Part shown: piece after piece, positions 35,050 to 44,579 of the stretch
Layout of the letters: each line of letters starts with the position of its first letter
Position numbering within the stretch: position 1 is the stretch's first letter
Assembly: GCF_026241165.1 (NCBI RefSeq)
Contig: NZ_JAPFQN010000005.1
Span: 248,001-312,000 of the forward strand
Direction: 5' to 3'
DNA: 64,000 bases
From: Mangrovivirga halotolerans
GTDB taxonomy: Bacteria; Bacteroidota; Bacteroidia; Cytophagales; Cyclobacteriaceae
The notes under the pieces: generated by a model
The model's database searches: none
What the model saw: only the letters and a program-made list of their open reading frames with translations
Told to the model about the DNA's origin: nothing
Position numbers and translations under genes: made by a program

Positions 35050-35940
35050 ATGAAAAGAAGAGATTTCCTACAATACACCGGACTTACTGCGATGGCTTTA
35101 TCAATTTCCGGTTTTAAATACTTCAACGGCACTACCTATGTTGGAGATTGTGAAACAACCACTGATATATTAGGGCCATTTTATCGCCCTGAAAGTCCTT
35201 TGAAAAATAATCTTGTAATACCTGGTCTTAAAGGTGAAATAGTAGAAATATCAGGTGTTATCAGACGCCCAGATTGTCAGACCGTAATTCCTGATGCCAA
35301 AATTGAACTTTGGCATTGTGACCCTGAGGGAGTCTACGACAATCATTCTGATGCATTTAAATATCGAGGTACGACATTTAGTGATGAAAATGGAAAGTAC
35401 ATCTTTAAGACTCAAATGCCCATACCATATGATGCTGGTAATGGAAATATTCGACCAGCGCATTTTCATTTTTTATTTTCAGCCTCTGGATATCAGGACC
35501 TGATCACACAAATATATTTTAAAGGTGACCCACATCTGGAAAATGATATTATGGCTTCTAACCCAAAATCAGAATTAAGGATTCTGAATATCAATACAGA
35601 AAATGGTCACAATCATATACTTTTTGATTGTACCATGAAAAAGAAACTAGACCTTTCGTTTAATTCATTTAGAATGATAACTGGTAAATATCAAAATGTA
35701 AATAATAACATAGAAACTATTGAGTTATTCGAGCACAATAAATCACTGTGGATAAAAAATCAAGTATTTGGTACAAGGTACGACTATATTGGCAAAAACA
35801 AATTTCGCTTAGCGGGTTTACCAGATGATTTTAAGAATGAAATGGAAATTAATATTGATGAAATGAGAAATGTTAGTGTGTTAAAAACTACTATTGCACC
35901 AGGAAGAATAAAAGAGACTATCGTATATAAAAAGATTTGA
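35050..35940 (+). CDS. Secreted intradiol ring-cleavage dioxygenase-like protein
   Basis: The N-terminus carries a twin-arginine-like signal (KRRDFLQYTGLTAMALS). Residues 35-185 match the dioxygenase C fold: DILGPFYRPESP, VIPDAKIELWHCDPEGVYD, a Tyr in AFKYRGTTF, and RPAHFHFLFSA with the two His ligands of the non-haem iron. Catechol and protocatechuate dioxygenases use the same Tyr2His2 set. Secreted members of unknown substrate are common in Bacteroidota. The C-terminal 100 residues resemble no domain I know. AT-rich intergenic DNA isolates it, suggesting a single-gene unit. Confidence 0.88.
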   Translation: MKRRDFLQYTGLTAMALSISGFKYFNGTTYVGDCETTTDILGPFYRPESPLKNNLVIPGLKGEIVEISGVIRRPDCQTVIPDAKIELWHCDPEGVYDNHSDAFKYRGTTFSDENGKYIFKTQMPIPYDAGNGNIRPAHFHFLFSASGYQDLITQIYFKGDPHLENDIMASNPKSELRILNINTENGHNHILFDCTMKKKLDLSFNSFRMITGKYQNVNNNIETIELFEHNKSLWIKNQVFGTRYDYIGKNKFRLAGLPDDFKNEMEINIDEMRNVSVLKTTIAPGRIKETIVYKKI

Positions 35941-36392
35941 AAATTGGTTATCCCTTCATTTAATGACCTCAATAAGCCTCAACATTAGTTATATTCAATA
36001 GTTTAGTTAGCAGATGTCAGGATAACATCTATACCAATTACATTTTTATTTTTATTATTTTTTGAAAAAGAACTATACTCTCCATTGGAATTTACTAGAA
36101 CTTTGTTTCTTGTAATTTTAATTACTGTATAAGGCTATTATAATAATAATTATCCGGGAGATAAGTATATAGCAATTCAACCAAAGGAATGTACCCATTC
36201 AGTGAAGAGGATCAAAATGGATTAATACCTCCAATTAGTGAAAATGACATAAAAAATAATTCTATTTTTCTATATCATGTCGAATCCAAACTAAATTAGA
36301 GTGTTTTATACTGATTGAAGCAAATATTTTATCAACAATAAAACGAGTGACAAAATTTATGCAGCAAATTGGTAAGGAAATAGCCAGCTGTG
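35941..36392. other. 452-base intergenic region with possible gene remnants
   Basis: No complete gene is present. The reverse strand at 36003-36134 reads 43 protein-like residues (with EYSSF and IGIDVILTS) but lacks a start codon. The forward strand at 36189-36299 has a 36-codon frame starting at ATG (MYPFSEEDQ...GLIPPISEND). They could be decayed fragments of former genes or chance frames in AT-rich DNA. No repeat or terminator is visible. Confidence 0.3.
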
Positions 36393-37043
36393 CTAAATAT
36401 TTCCTATCGCCTCAGAAATCTCTTTGTCACCCTGATTAAACTCAACTATTTTCCCGATTGTATTATCATTCTTTAATACTTCAACAATCACCGCTGCTAC
36501 ATCTTCTCTGGGTACACTCTTATTCTTCTCAGGATTTTCTGTAGTGATTTTACCGGTTCCATCTTCATCAAGAAGCCTTCCAGGACGAATAATTGTATAA
36601 TCAAGACCAATATCTTTTAGTACTCTATCAGCATAATGTTTGGCTACATAGTAAGGTTTTATACCAGACTTATCCCACATTTCACGATTGTCAGCTTTCA
36701 TAGCACTAACAATGACATATCTGTTTACATTCGCCTTTTTAGCAGCTTCCATAGATTTTACTGCACCATCCAGGTCTACTACGAGTGTTTTATCAGGCCC
36801 GGTACTTCCACCTGATCCGGCAGTAAACACTACCACATCAGCTCCCTCAATTGCTTCCGCGATTTTATCGACAGGATCTTCAAGATTTAAAATTGTGAAT
36901 TCAATATTCCTGTCTTCAAAAAAATCCTTTTTATCCTCATTCCGAAATGCTGCTTTTATTTCAAAATCTGCTTCATCGCTTAATTTTTCACTTAAAATCT
37001 TCCCTATTTTACCTGTAGCCCCAATTACAATAACTTTTTTCAT
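36393..37043 (-). CDS. NAD(P)-binding SDR-type oxidoreductase
   Basis: The 216-residue protein is a Rossmann fold of the atypical SDR class (NAD(P)H-binding, NmrA-like). The cofactor loop VIVIGATGKIGKIL is at the N-terminus, DVVVFTAGSGGS follows the fourth strand, VSAMKADN and YYVAKHYADRVL give the active-site region, and TIIRPGRLLDEDGTG follows. There is no membrane helix or signal. Relatives include flavin-reductase-like and sugar-epimerase-like enzymes; the substrate is unknown. It is divergent from the small secreted-protein gene at 37240. Confidence 0.9.
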   Translation of the reverse strand: MKKVIVIGATGKIGKILSEKLSDEADFEIKAAFRNEDKKDFFEDRNIEFTILNLEDPVDKIAEAIEGADVVVFTAGSGGSTGPDKTLVVDLDGAVKSMEAAKKANVNRYVIVSAMKADNREMWDKSGIKPYYVAKHYADRVLKDIGLDYTIIRPGRLLDEDGTGKITTENPEKNKSVPREDVAAVIVEVLKNDNTIGKIVEFNQGDKEISEAIGNI

Positions 37044-37178
37044 GGTAATCTTTTTTAAGTATTTAATCTTATAATAAGATACAATATCTATAATAGATTG
37101 TTTAGCTAATAGGGTTATAATTAGTCTGAAATGTATATTCGGAAATCCAGATATTACAGCAACAAAATAGTGACATCA

Positions 37179-37211
37179 TTTAAAGTTATAATTTCAAAAA
37201 ATATATATTTG
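37179..37211 (+). promoter_or_regulatory. Bacteroidota-type promoter
   Basis: The -7 box TATATTTG (37204-37211) matches TAnnTTTG. A TTTA (37179-37182), one base off the -33 TTTG, lies 21 bases before it. The ATG of the secreted-protein gene follows at 37240, implying a leader of about 20 bases. Confidence 0.5.
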
Positions 37212-37239
37212 GGCTTTATTTTAAACTTTAATGTCAATT

Positions 37240-37875
37240 ATGAAACTGAATGCATTTTTTATTTTATCCATATTAACCGTTTATACTTGTCTTGCTCAAA
37301 AAAATGCCATCACAGAATTTGGTGAAGAGGTTATACTTTTCGAAGACGGCTCATGGGAATATGTAAACAAAGAAAATGCAACCAAAAACGAGATCCCTGA
37401 AAATCCTACAAAATTCAAGAAAGACGAGGAATCTTCCTTCTTACTAAAGAGTCAAAACCTTAATGTTGGGTTTTACATAGATCCAAAATCATGGACTTTC
37501 AAGAAAGCCAATGAGAACGATGAAGCCGAATATAAAATGGAAAGCAAGGATGGTAATCTGTATGGAATGGTCATTTCGGAAAAGATTGAGATTCCACTTA
37601 CAACCTTAAAGAATATTGCTCTTGAAAATGCCAGATCAGCTGCCCCTGATGCAAAAATCATAAAAGAAGAATATAGAAATGTGAATGGACTTAAAGTCTT
37701 GCATATGCAGATAAACGGAACCATGCAAGGTATTAAGTTTTCATATTACGGATATTACTATAGTGATGAAAGTGGAACGGTTCAATTCATAACCTTCACA
37801 TCTCAAAATTTACTTGATATTTATAAAGATAAGTGCGAAAAACTTTTAAATGGCCTGGTTAAAATCGACATGTAA
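37240..37875 (+). CDS. Secreted protein of unknown function
   Basis: The start at 37240 gives a standard signal peptide (FFILSILTVYTCLAQ). The short segment TEFGEEVILFEDGSWEYVN, found in several Bacteroidota secreted proteins, comes next. The remaining 150 residues look like a mixed alpha/beta domain (FYIDPKSWTFKK near residue 72, FSYYGYYYSDESGTVQFITF near 160). It is probably periplasmic. A good promoter precedes it and no operon partner is visible. I do not recognise a named family. Confidence 0.78.
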   Translation: MKLNAFFILSILTVYTCLAQKNAITEFGEEVILFEDGSWEYVNKENATKNEIPENPTKFKKDEESSFLLKSQNLNVGFYIDPKSWTFKKANENDEAEYKMESKDGNLYGMVISEKIEIPLTTLKNIALENARSAAPDAKIIKEEYRNVNGLKVLHMQINGTMQGIKFSYYGYYYSDESGTVQFITFTSQNLLDIYKDKCEKLLNGLVKIDM

Positions 37876-38151
37876 ATTGAATAATCCCAGCTAAATTGAC
37901 ATAAAAAACACGTTAGGGTTTAGCAAAATTTTATTTAAATAATTTCTTTGTATAAAGAGAATTCCACAGAAGCGATAACCAAACCTATGTCAATAATCCC
38001 TGATTAACCCAACACACTAAATATCAATAGATTACAAATAAATAAATTTAATAGTTTGATAAAGAAATCTGCGGTTAAAAATGGTTTAAATTCAATTTTT
38101 TATAGTTAAATTAATATAAAGACATTATTTATTACCAAAACCACTATTTCG

Positions 38152-38691
38152 ATGAAAACTTTAACATTAATACTTTTAAGTATTTTCACAATTACGATGT
38201 ATGCACAAGATCATAAATTTAAGATCGATGCAAAAAAAGTAGGTAAAAATGAAACTCCAAAATACGTAGTAACTGCAGTTGAGAGAGATTTTCCTACTGG
38301 TGAAGTTATTCAATATTACGTAGCAGAAGGTGACCATTTAACCTCAAACTGGATTGTTGAAACAGATAATACAATGGCCAGTGGTGAAGATGTGGATCAC
38401 TACACAGTCATTCTAAAAGGTGAAAACAATAGTTATATCCATGCATTGTATAATAAGGATGGTGAGCTCATTAGTTCGAAAATGACTGCAGAAAACTTTC
38501 CATTACCTGATGAAATTGTAGAATTTGCCACGAGTGGTGATTATGATGGCTATAGAATAGTTTCTGATGAATTCTATCGAATTAAGCATCATGACCATGG
38601 TAAAGAATTTATTCAGGTCAATATTGAAAATGGAAAAAAACATAAAAAACTATTTTTCAATACTGATGGTACCTTCATGAAAGAAAAATAA
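38152..38691 (+). CDS. Secreted protein of unknown function
   Basis: A signal peptide of about 18 residues (LILLSIFTITMYAQ) precedes a 160-residue soluble domain with repeating strand-turn patterns (DGELISSKM, FNTDGTFMKEK). The pattern is weakly reminiscent of PepSY-like or DUF2874-type putative beta-lactamase-inhibitor-like domains, but the similarity is too weak to name it. The gene ends before a clear terminator and has a long AT-rich upstream region, so it is monocistronic. Confidence 0.75.
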   Translation: MKTLTLILLSIFTITMYAQDHKFKIDAKKVGKNETPKYVVTAVERDFPTGEVIQYYVAEGDHLTSNWIVETDNTMASGEDVDHYTVILKGENNSYIHALYNKDGELISSKMTAENFPLPDEIVEFATSGDYDGYRIVSDEFYRIKHHDHGKEFIQVNIENGKKHKKLFFNTDGTFMKEK

Positions 38692-38713
38692 ATAATTACC
38701 AGACCAAATAATC

Positions 38714-38738
38714 AAGCCGGTTAAAGCCGGCTTTTTTT
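38714..38738 (+). terminator. Rho-independent terminator
   Basis: A 7-bp stem, AAGCCGG (38714-38720) with CCGGCTT (38727-38733), has a 6-base loop and is followed by a T run, 23 bases after the stop at 38691. Confidence 0.9.
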
Positions 38739-38794
38739 ATTGATTTTTATTTCCAATTATTATTTTTAGGGAACTATTAAAAAAATACAATTAT

Positions 38795-39214
38795 ATGGAT
38801 GTTATCGTTGAACAGAAACTAGATTCCGATTGTAAATTAGTCTGGAAAGTAATTACCGACCCGAATTTAATGAGAAATTGGTTTTTCGAAAATATCCCTG
38901 ATTTTAAAGCAGAAGTTGGATTTACCACTGAATTTCCTGTTGATTCCGGAGAAAGAATTTTCACCCACCTATGGAAAATAAAAGAGGTTATTCCCGGAGC
39001 AAAAATAGTATACGAGTGGAGATATAAAGAATATGATGGTATAGGAGAGGTAACTTTTGAATTATTCCACAGTGAATTTGGTTGCATAATCAGAATAACT
39101 CATTCAGGCTTAGAATCATTCACTCAAGAGATCCCGGAGTTTTCTGAAGAAAGTTGTCGGGGTGGATGGAATTATTTTATAAAAGACCGTTTAACAAATT
39201 ACCTGAATCGATAA
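38795..39214 (+). CDS. SRPBCC / AHSA1-family protein
   Basis: The 139-residue soluble protein has the START-like fold of AHSA1 proteins. It starts with VEQKLDSDCKLVWKVITDPNLMRNWF, read as two adjacent motifs. Strands ending in YEWRYKEYDGIGEVTFEL and ITHSGLE follow, then the closing helix with RGGWNYFIKDRLTNYL. These domains bind hydrophobic ligands or assist chaperones. It is convergent with cysE, 12 bases away. The ligand is unknown. Confidence 0.85.
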   Translation: MDVIVEQKLDSDCKLVWKVITDPNLMRNWFFENIPDFKAEVGFTTEFPVDSGERIFTHLWKIKEVIPGAKIVYEWRYKEYDGIGEVTFELFHSEFGCIIRITHSGLESFTQEIPEFSEESCRGGWNYFIKDRLTNYLNR

Positions 39215-39226
39215 CCTAAATTAAAA

Positions 39227-40054
39227 TCAGGGTTTAAAAGTGATCGTATCATGACCACCTTCGACATTTGTCATTTTGGCTTTATAATATACCTTGGAAT
39301 GTGGTGGAACTGATTTAGTTAACCAGACATTACCACCAATTACAGAATTTTCACCAATAATAGTATCACCCCCCAAAATACTAGCTCCGGCATATATTAC
39401 AACATTATCCTCAATCGTTGGATGCCTTTTTGTTTTTGCCAGTTTTTTATCAACACTCAATGCTCCTAAAGTAACTCCCTGATAAATTTTAACCTTGTTA
39501 CCTATTACAGTTGTTTCCCCTATGACGATTCCCGTTCCATGGTCTATACAAAAATAATCCCCTATGGAAGCACCGGGATGAATATCTATACCTGTTTTAC
39601 TATGAGCATGTTCAGAGATAATTCGAGGGATCAAACGAACTTTTAATTGTTTTAAACAATGAGCAATTCTATGAGCCGCAATTGCATAAAAACCAGGATA
39701 TGTTCTAACTACCTCAGTATGACTTTCAGCAGCTGGATCTCCCATATACATTGCCTTAACATCCATCTGCAGTTTAGCTTTAATTTCAGGCAGGGCATCA
39801 AAAAAATCATCAGTAATATTTATACCCTCGTCAAGACAGATTCCTTTATTTCGATTCATTATTTCGTCAAATGACACTCTTAAGCCTGAAGCTATTGCTT
39901 TAAATCTATCAAAACTTTCAATTTCAGCATGAGCATATTCTGGAAATAGAAACCCAAGTAGATGGACGAAAAATTCTCTGACTATTTTTGGAGAGGGACA
40001 TTCAGCAGCTTCCTGATGCTCTTGATAAAGGCTTTTGATAAATTCTTCGTTCAT
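39227..40054 (-). CDS. cysE: Serine O-acetyltransferase
   Basis: CysE transfers acetyl from acetyl-CoA to serine, feeding cysteine synthase. The left-handed beta-helix with hexapeptide repeats is evident: [36 protein letters not shown] and [12 protein letters not shown]. The catalytic His residues are in DIHPGA and CIDHGTG. The N-terminal helical domain is longer than in the minimal EpsC form, giving 275 residues. With cysM at 33907-34785 it completes the serine-to-cysteine pathway within the window. Confidence 0.94.
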   Translation of the reverse strand: MNEEFIKSLYQEHQEAAECPSPKIVREFFVHLLGFLFPEYAHAEIESFDRFKAIASGLRVSFDEIMNRNKGICLDEGINITDDFFDALPEIKAKLQMDVKAMYMGDPAAESHTEVVRTYPGFYAIAAHRIAHCLKQLKVRLIPRIISEHAHSKTGIDIHPGASIGDYFCIDHGTGIVIGETTVIGNKVKIYQGVTLGALSVDKKLAKTKRHPTIEDNVVIYAGASILGGDTIIGENSVIGGNVWLTKSVPPHSKVYYKAKMTNVEGGHDTITFKP

Positions 40055-40144
40055 TGATTAACCATTTTGCTGTTTAACGACTTAATTATACAATTGTTAA
40101 TAAAATTAGATCATTATTGATACAATTACAGATTATGAAGCAAT

Positions 40145-40178
40145 AAAAAAGCCCTGACAATACTGCCAGGGCTTATTG
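40145..40178 (-). terminator. Terminator of the LruC-domain gene
   Basis: The stem GCCCTG (40151-40156) with CAGGGC (40167-40172) has a 10-base loop. On the reverse strand the stem is followed by six T residues. It lies 17 bases beyond the stop of the gene at 40195. Confidence 0.9.
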
Positions 40179-40194
40179 TTAAATTATTAACTAA

Positions 40195-41511
40195 TTAAAG
40201 TGCGCATGCGTCACGATCAAAAGTTAAGTTGATATCAGATAAAATATCAGACCACGCTGGATTCCATCCATCAGTAATGGATGTGAAGCCATTATATGCT
40301 CCGATTATATTTTGACCTTCTACTGGCCATCTCCAATCAAATGGAATCACTATACCGTTAGGATATTCTTTACCATCCATAGCTATCCAGCTATTGTCAG
40401 GATGATTATTTCCAGGTAACTCATAGATATATAAATCGTAATAAGTATCCGGATAATCAATACCAAAATTAAATACTCTTAAGAAAGGATTGTATGGATT
40501 TGTAGGATCAAAAGAGAAATCTCCATCAATTGAAATAGTAACTTCAGCATCTGCACCTGCATAGCATCCATCTGCAACAACTGTATTTGCAAATGGAGTT
40601 CCAGGAATTGATAATGTGGTATTTTCAAACACAGTTACCATATATTGATCACCCATCATTTGAACATCAGCAGCACCTAAAATACTGACTACACCTTCAG
40701 CAGGAATCATAAAACGGAAGCTATGATCTAAAGAAGCACCTCTGGCAGCTGCAAAGAAAGTTATTTTAAGTTCAGCATTAGTTTTCATGACATCAGACCT
40801 GATTACAAGGTCATTGTAATCCGCATCATTAGCTAAATCAAGAAGATCTTCCCATGCATATGTGAAATCAATAGTTGGGTCTTCACATTCTTCAAGGCAG
40901 AATTCAAAATAAACTCCCCAATTGGCTCCAGGGAATTGTTTTGCTCCATCGAGAGTTACACCTGTATCTGTTTCATCACAAACGCCTCCCCATGCAGTTT
41001 CACCATTTGATAATGCTGCGTGTGCTCCAACAAAGAAACAATCGCCGAACATATCCACATATGACTCAGGAATTACTGCAGTGTAAGATGATACCATTGC
41101 ATCATCACTCCATTCCTTTTTAAAGGCAAACTTACCTGGAGTAGCACCGCCACCATTTAATTTTTTAGCGTCTTTTAATTCTTCAAGGCTGTTAAATAAA
41201 TCAAGGTGAATTTCTTCTAGATAAACACCTTCCTGATATACATTGTAAGTCACATATAGGTTTCCACCTGAATATGCTACTTCAACACTTCCGGCTAACA
41301 TATTCTGGCCGGCAACTAAACACACCTCTTTACAAGCAGGTGGAGCATCTACATCATAGTCTGGCAACTCGTATTTATCTCCATTAAGAGGAGTTAAACC
41401 TGACTGGCTTGGTTCTAAGGCTTCACCTTCACTACAACTTTGCAACATAACGATTGAAAACGCTATTGCGAATAATGAAAGTAAGCCAAATTTTGACTTA
41501 AGGGTTTTCAT
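40195..41511 (-). CDS. LruC-domain (DUF4842) lipoprotein
   Basis: A lipoprotein signal (FAIAFSIVMLQSCSE) leads to a 410-residue exported protein. From about residue 215 the LruC/DUF4842 domain is evident: FTYAWEDLLDLANDADYNDLVIRSDV, read as two adjoining motifs. It then runs through FFAAARGASLDHSFRFMIP to the C-terminal GIVIPFDWRWPVEGQNIIGAYNGF region. LruC proteins were linked to outer-membrane and surface functions in Leptospira and occur widely in Bacteroidota. It should be anchored to the outer membrane, probably surface exposed, and is monocistronic with its own terminator. Confidence 0.88.
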   Translation of the reverse strand: MKTLKSKFGLLSLFAIAFSIVMLQSCSEGEALEPSQSGLTPLNGDKYELPDYDVDAPPACKEVCLVAGQNMLAGSVEVAYSGGNLYVTYNVYQEGVYLEEIHLDLFNSLEELKDAKKLNGGGATPGKFAFKKEWSDDAMVSSYTAVIPESYVDMFGDCFFVGAHAALSNGETAWGGVCDETDTGVTLDGAKQFPGANWGVYFEFCLEECEDPTIDFTYAWEDLLDLANDADYNDLVIRSDVMKTNAELKITFFAAARGASLDHSFRFMIPAEGVVSILGAADVQMMGDQYMVTVFENTTLSIPGTPFANTVVADGCYAGADAEVTISIDGDFSFDPTNPYNPFLRVFNFGIDYPDTYYDLYIYELPGNNHPDNSWIAMDGKEYPNGIVIPFDWRWPVEGQNIIGAYNGFTSITDGWNPAWSDILSDINLTFDRDACAL

Positions 41512-41836
41512 AAGGTTAGAAATGATTAGATTGATAAATTATTTCCATTTAGAATACAATTATAAGGTTATTTTTTATAAATAAAAAATTATTTAATTGT
41601 ATCTTTCTAAGAAAGATGGTGTTTTTCGAAGAATATTTTTAAATATTCATTAAATACTTATATCAGAAAATACAATCTGAAAATAATAGGTCATAAAGCT
41701 TATAAATACTGTATTGTTAGATTACGGTATTACATATGCGTTAAATAATTATTGGTTGATATTTGAATAATTGGAAAAAGACAAAACAATTTATCATCTT
41801 AAAGCTTTAATGATAAAAATTTTTAAAACTTAACTA
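41512..41836. other. 325-base divergent intergenic region with two short palindromes
   Basis: The region separates the divergent LruC and idi genes. It contains ATCTTTCT-A-AGAAAGAT (41601-41617) and GAATATTT-TT-AAATATTC (41631-41648), both perfect 8-bp inverted repeats. They lie 90-140 bases upstream of the LruC start and could be operators or small hairpins. The rest is AT-rich with no gene. Confidence 0.5.
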
Positions 41837-42361
41837 ATGACGGATCAACTTATTCTGGTAAATAATAATGATGAAGTGATAGGATATGAAGAAAAATTAC
41901 CTGTTCATGAAAAGGGTTTGCTTCATCGCGCTTTCTCTATTTTTGTCATAAACAGTAAAAATGAGTTATTAATTCAACAAAGAGCTTTACATAAATATCA
42001 CAGTGCCGGTCTATGGGCAAATACTTGCTGCAGCCATCCAATTAAAGGTGAAAACCAGGAAGCCACGGTACATAGAAGATTAAGAGAGGAAATGGGATTT
42101 GATTGTGAGGTAACAAAGGTTTTTGAGTTTATTTATAAAACAGAATTTGGAAATGGCCTGACGGAATATGAATACGATCATGTTTATCTAGGAAAGTACG
42201 ACAAAGATCCGAAGCCCAATCAGGAAGAGGTTGCTGATTTTAGATGGATTCCCCTCAATGAAATAAAAGATGAAATGAACAACGAACCTGAAAAGTTCGC
42301 ATACTGGACTAGATTTGCCATCGATGAATTTTTAAATAAAGTAAAGTCAATTAGTATTTAA
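41837..42361 (+). CDS. idi: Isopentenyl-diphosphate delta-isomerase, type I
   Basis: The Nudix-fold enzyme interconverts IPP and DMAPP for isoprenoid synthesis. Family motifs are LHRAFSIFVINS, LWANTCCSHP (catalytic Cys and metal-binding His), RRLREEMGFD (Nudix-box equivalent) and TEYEYDHVYLG with the catalytic Glu. Length (174 residues) and order are normal. The start ATG at 41837 follows an A-rich leader. No other isoprenoid gene is in the window. Confidence 0.96.
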   Translation: MTDQLILVNNNDEVIGYEEKLPVHEKGLLHRAFSIFVINSKNELLIQQRALHKYHSAGLWANTCCSHPIKGENQEATVHRRLREEMGFDCEVTKVFEFIYKTEFGNGLTEYEYDHVYLGKYDKDPKPNQEEVADFRWIPLNEIKDEMNNEPEKFAYWTRFAIDEFLNKVKSISI

Positions 42362-42506
42362 TATCTCTTACTATATCTTGATAATTTTATTTTTAAATCA
42401 TCAATCCGCTTCAACTTAAAATTTCAAATTAATTTATCCTCTTGAGGTTACTATTTTGGTTGAAAGCATATATAAATATACTTTCAACCAATTGTTATTT
42501 TTTAAG

Positions 42507-43562
42507 ATGATAAATTTCAGGCATCTATTATTATTTTTTATTGTACCAATTTCTTTGTACAGCCAATCAACAAAACCTGAGCAATCTGGAAACTGGGAAG
42601 ATCCAAATCACTGGGCAACCACAATTGCTGGAACCTTATCAGGCAATATACTTTCATTAAATAATAAATCTGTAATTATAAATGGCACAACCATCGCAGA
42701 AAGAGACTTATATCTGTCAAATACTAATGTTATAATCAATCCTCAGGACACATTGGTTATCAAAGGATATTTTTATTTGGATAATTTTTCTAATGTACAA
42801 AATAATGGCACTTTAATAGTTATAGGTGACGTTTATACCACCTGGTTTAGTAGCATAAACAATAATGGTAAGTTTGTTTCAACTGAAAATGTTTATGGAT
42901 GGAATTGGGGTTCTGATTTTTCCGGTGAATCTTATGTGTATGGTTCAAGAAATGGAGTTAATCCGATAGGAGAGGAAGGAAATGAAAATGATCTCCAGAA
43001 TAATGATCCGGAATTATATGATTACGTTGAAGATATGATAGCCATATTACCAGTAGAATTAATTTCTTTTGATATTTCAACATTCGATAATGAAATCTAT
43101 CTGGAATGGAAAACAGCTAATGAAAAAAACAATGATTACTTTGAAATTCTGAGATCAAACAATGCAATGGATTGGAAAACTATTGGCAAAATAAGCGGCA
43201 ATGGGACGACAAATAGTATTATACATTACTCTTTTGAAGATCACCCAAGCGAGTCAGGAGTTTATTATTATCGAATAAAACAAGTAGACTATAATGGTGA
43301 TTACGAAAAATTCCATATTAAAAGAATAGAATATAATACTAAATCAGTAGAAATTTTCCCTAATCCATTTGTTGATAAGCTAATTATACATTCAGATTTT
43401 GAGGAAATTTTAGTTTACGATGAATTAGGTAGAACTAGATTTAAATCAGAAAACAAAAATACGGGAAGTTATCAGATTGATACTTTTGAATGGGAAAAAG
43501 GGATTTATATGGTTAAAATAGTGACGGCAGGGGGTATTAAATCCTTTAAAGTCATTAAATAA
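42507..43562 (+). CDS. Type IX secretion cargo protein with C-terminal sorting domain
   Basis: From the ATG at 42507 there is a signal peptide (HLLLFFIVPISLYSQ). A repetitive beta-rich region (DPNHW near residue 27, IINGTTIAERDLYLSN, YLDNFSNVQNNGTLIVIG) resembling a beta-helix or G8-like domain comes next, and a fibronectin-like domain lies near 180-270. The end (VEIFPNPFVDKLII ... GIYMVKIVTAGGIKSFKVIK) is a standard T9SS type A sorting domain of about 75 residues. The protein should be exported and attached to the cell surface or released. Confidence 0.9.
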   Translation: MINFRHLLLFFIVPISLYSQSTKPEQSGNWEDPNHWATTIAGTLSGNILSLNNKSVIINGTTIAERDLYLSNTNVIINPQDTLVIKGYFYLDNFSNVQNNGTLIVIGDVYTTWFSSINNNGKFVSTENVYGWNWGSDFSGESYVYGSRNGVNPIGEEGNENDLQNNDPELYDYVEDMIAILPVELISFDISTFDNEIYLEWKTANEKNNDYFEILRSNNAMDWKTIGKISGNGTTNSIIHYSFEDHPSESGVYYYRIKQVDYNGDYEKFHIKRIEYNTKSVEIFPNPFVDKLIIHSDFEEILVYDELGRTRFKSENKNTGSYQIDTFEWEKGIYMVKIVTAGGIKSFKVIK

Positions 43563-43748
43563 TATTCTAGACTATAAGATCAAAAATTTAAGTAATAGGT
43601 GGTTTATAATTCAACCATGAAATAATAATGCCATTATATTACCTTTTAATAGATTAAAATCCCCTGATATTTTATAATTGTGTTTTATTAATGATATATT
43701 ATTGTTTTAAAACAGAATAAACTACCACAATCTGAAGTATCCTGATTT

Positions 43749-44576
43749 ATGGAGAGCAAGGCCAAATGGCAAAAATTAAGATCCAGAGCACATGAAATTA
43801 TATTTGAAGCCGATACCTTTTGGGGTAAGTTATTCGATGTTGTTCTATTAATAGCTATTTTATTAAGTGTTGTAGCGGTAATGCTTGAAACTGTTAATGG
43901 CATTAGAATTGAATACGGCACTTTTCTTGTAAAAATAGAATGGTTTTTCACAATATTATTCACGATAGAATATATCGCCAGATTATTATCTGTCAAAAAA
44001 CCACTTAAATATGCAACCAGCTTTTTCGGCATAATCGATCTTCTCTCAATTTTACCTTCATATATTGGATTATTTATATCTGGCGCTCAGGCGTTTATGA
44101 TACTTAGAAGTATTAGACTTCTCAGAGTATTCAGGGTTTTAAAAATGGTTAGATTTTTGGGTGAGGCCTCAGAATTATCCAGAGCATTAAGAGCTAGTCG
44201 TCCCAAAATTACTGTCTTTGTTGGTGGTGTCTTTATTATGGTAGTTATACTGGGTACATTAATGTATGTCATAGAAAATGGTGAAAACGGATTTACCAGC
44301 ATACCAAAATCCATATACTGGGCAGTGGTTACATTAACAACTGTAGGGTATGGAGATATTGCTCCTCAAACTCCTTTAGGACAAGCCGTGGCAACATTTA
44401 TAATGATTTTGGGATATGGTATTATAGCAGTTCCCACAGGAATCGTAACATCTGAAATGGCCAGTAATCGGGAAAAAGCTTCAATAAATACTATTTCCTG
44501 TCCGTCTTGTGGTGCAGAAGGGCATAGAGACGATGCCATTCATTGCTTTCGATGCGGTGCCCCTTTACATGTTTAA
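43749..44576 (+). CDS. Voltage-gated-type potassium channel with C-terminal zinc ribbon
   Basis: The protein has six membrane segments of the Kv-like fold. The S4 segment carries regularly spaced Arg (LRSIRLLRVFRVLKMVRFL). The selectivity filter is TVGYGD near residue 200, between S5 and S6. The C-terminus (about 247-275) holds two Cys pairs, CPSCGAEGH and CFRCGAPL, forming a zinc ribbon. Channels of this 275-residue length occur in many Bacteroidota. The zinc-ribbon tail is unusual for a K+ channel and may be a regulatory or assembly module. Confidence 0.92.
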   Translation: MESKAKWQKLRSRAHEIIFEADTFWGKLFDVVLLIAILLSVVAVMLETVNGIRIEYGTFLVKIEWFFTILFTIEYIARLLSVKKPLKYATSFFGIIDLLSILPSYIGLFISGAQAFMILRSIRLLRVFRVLKMVRFLGEASELSRALRASRPKITVFVGGVFIMVVILGTLMYVIENGENGFTSIPKSIYWAVVTLTTVGYGDIAPQTPLGQAVATFIMILGYGIIAVPTGIVTSEMASNREKASINTISCPSCGAEGHRDDAIHCFRCGAPLHV

Positions 44577-44579
44577 ATA

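Noticed and set aside
38152-38691. PepSY or beta-lactamase-inhibitor-like domain in the secreted protein
   Set aside because: The similarity is too weak to be named; kept as unknown function.
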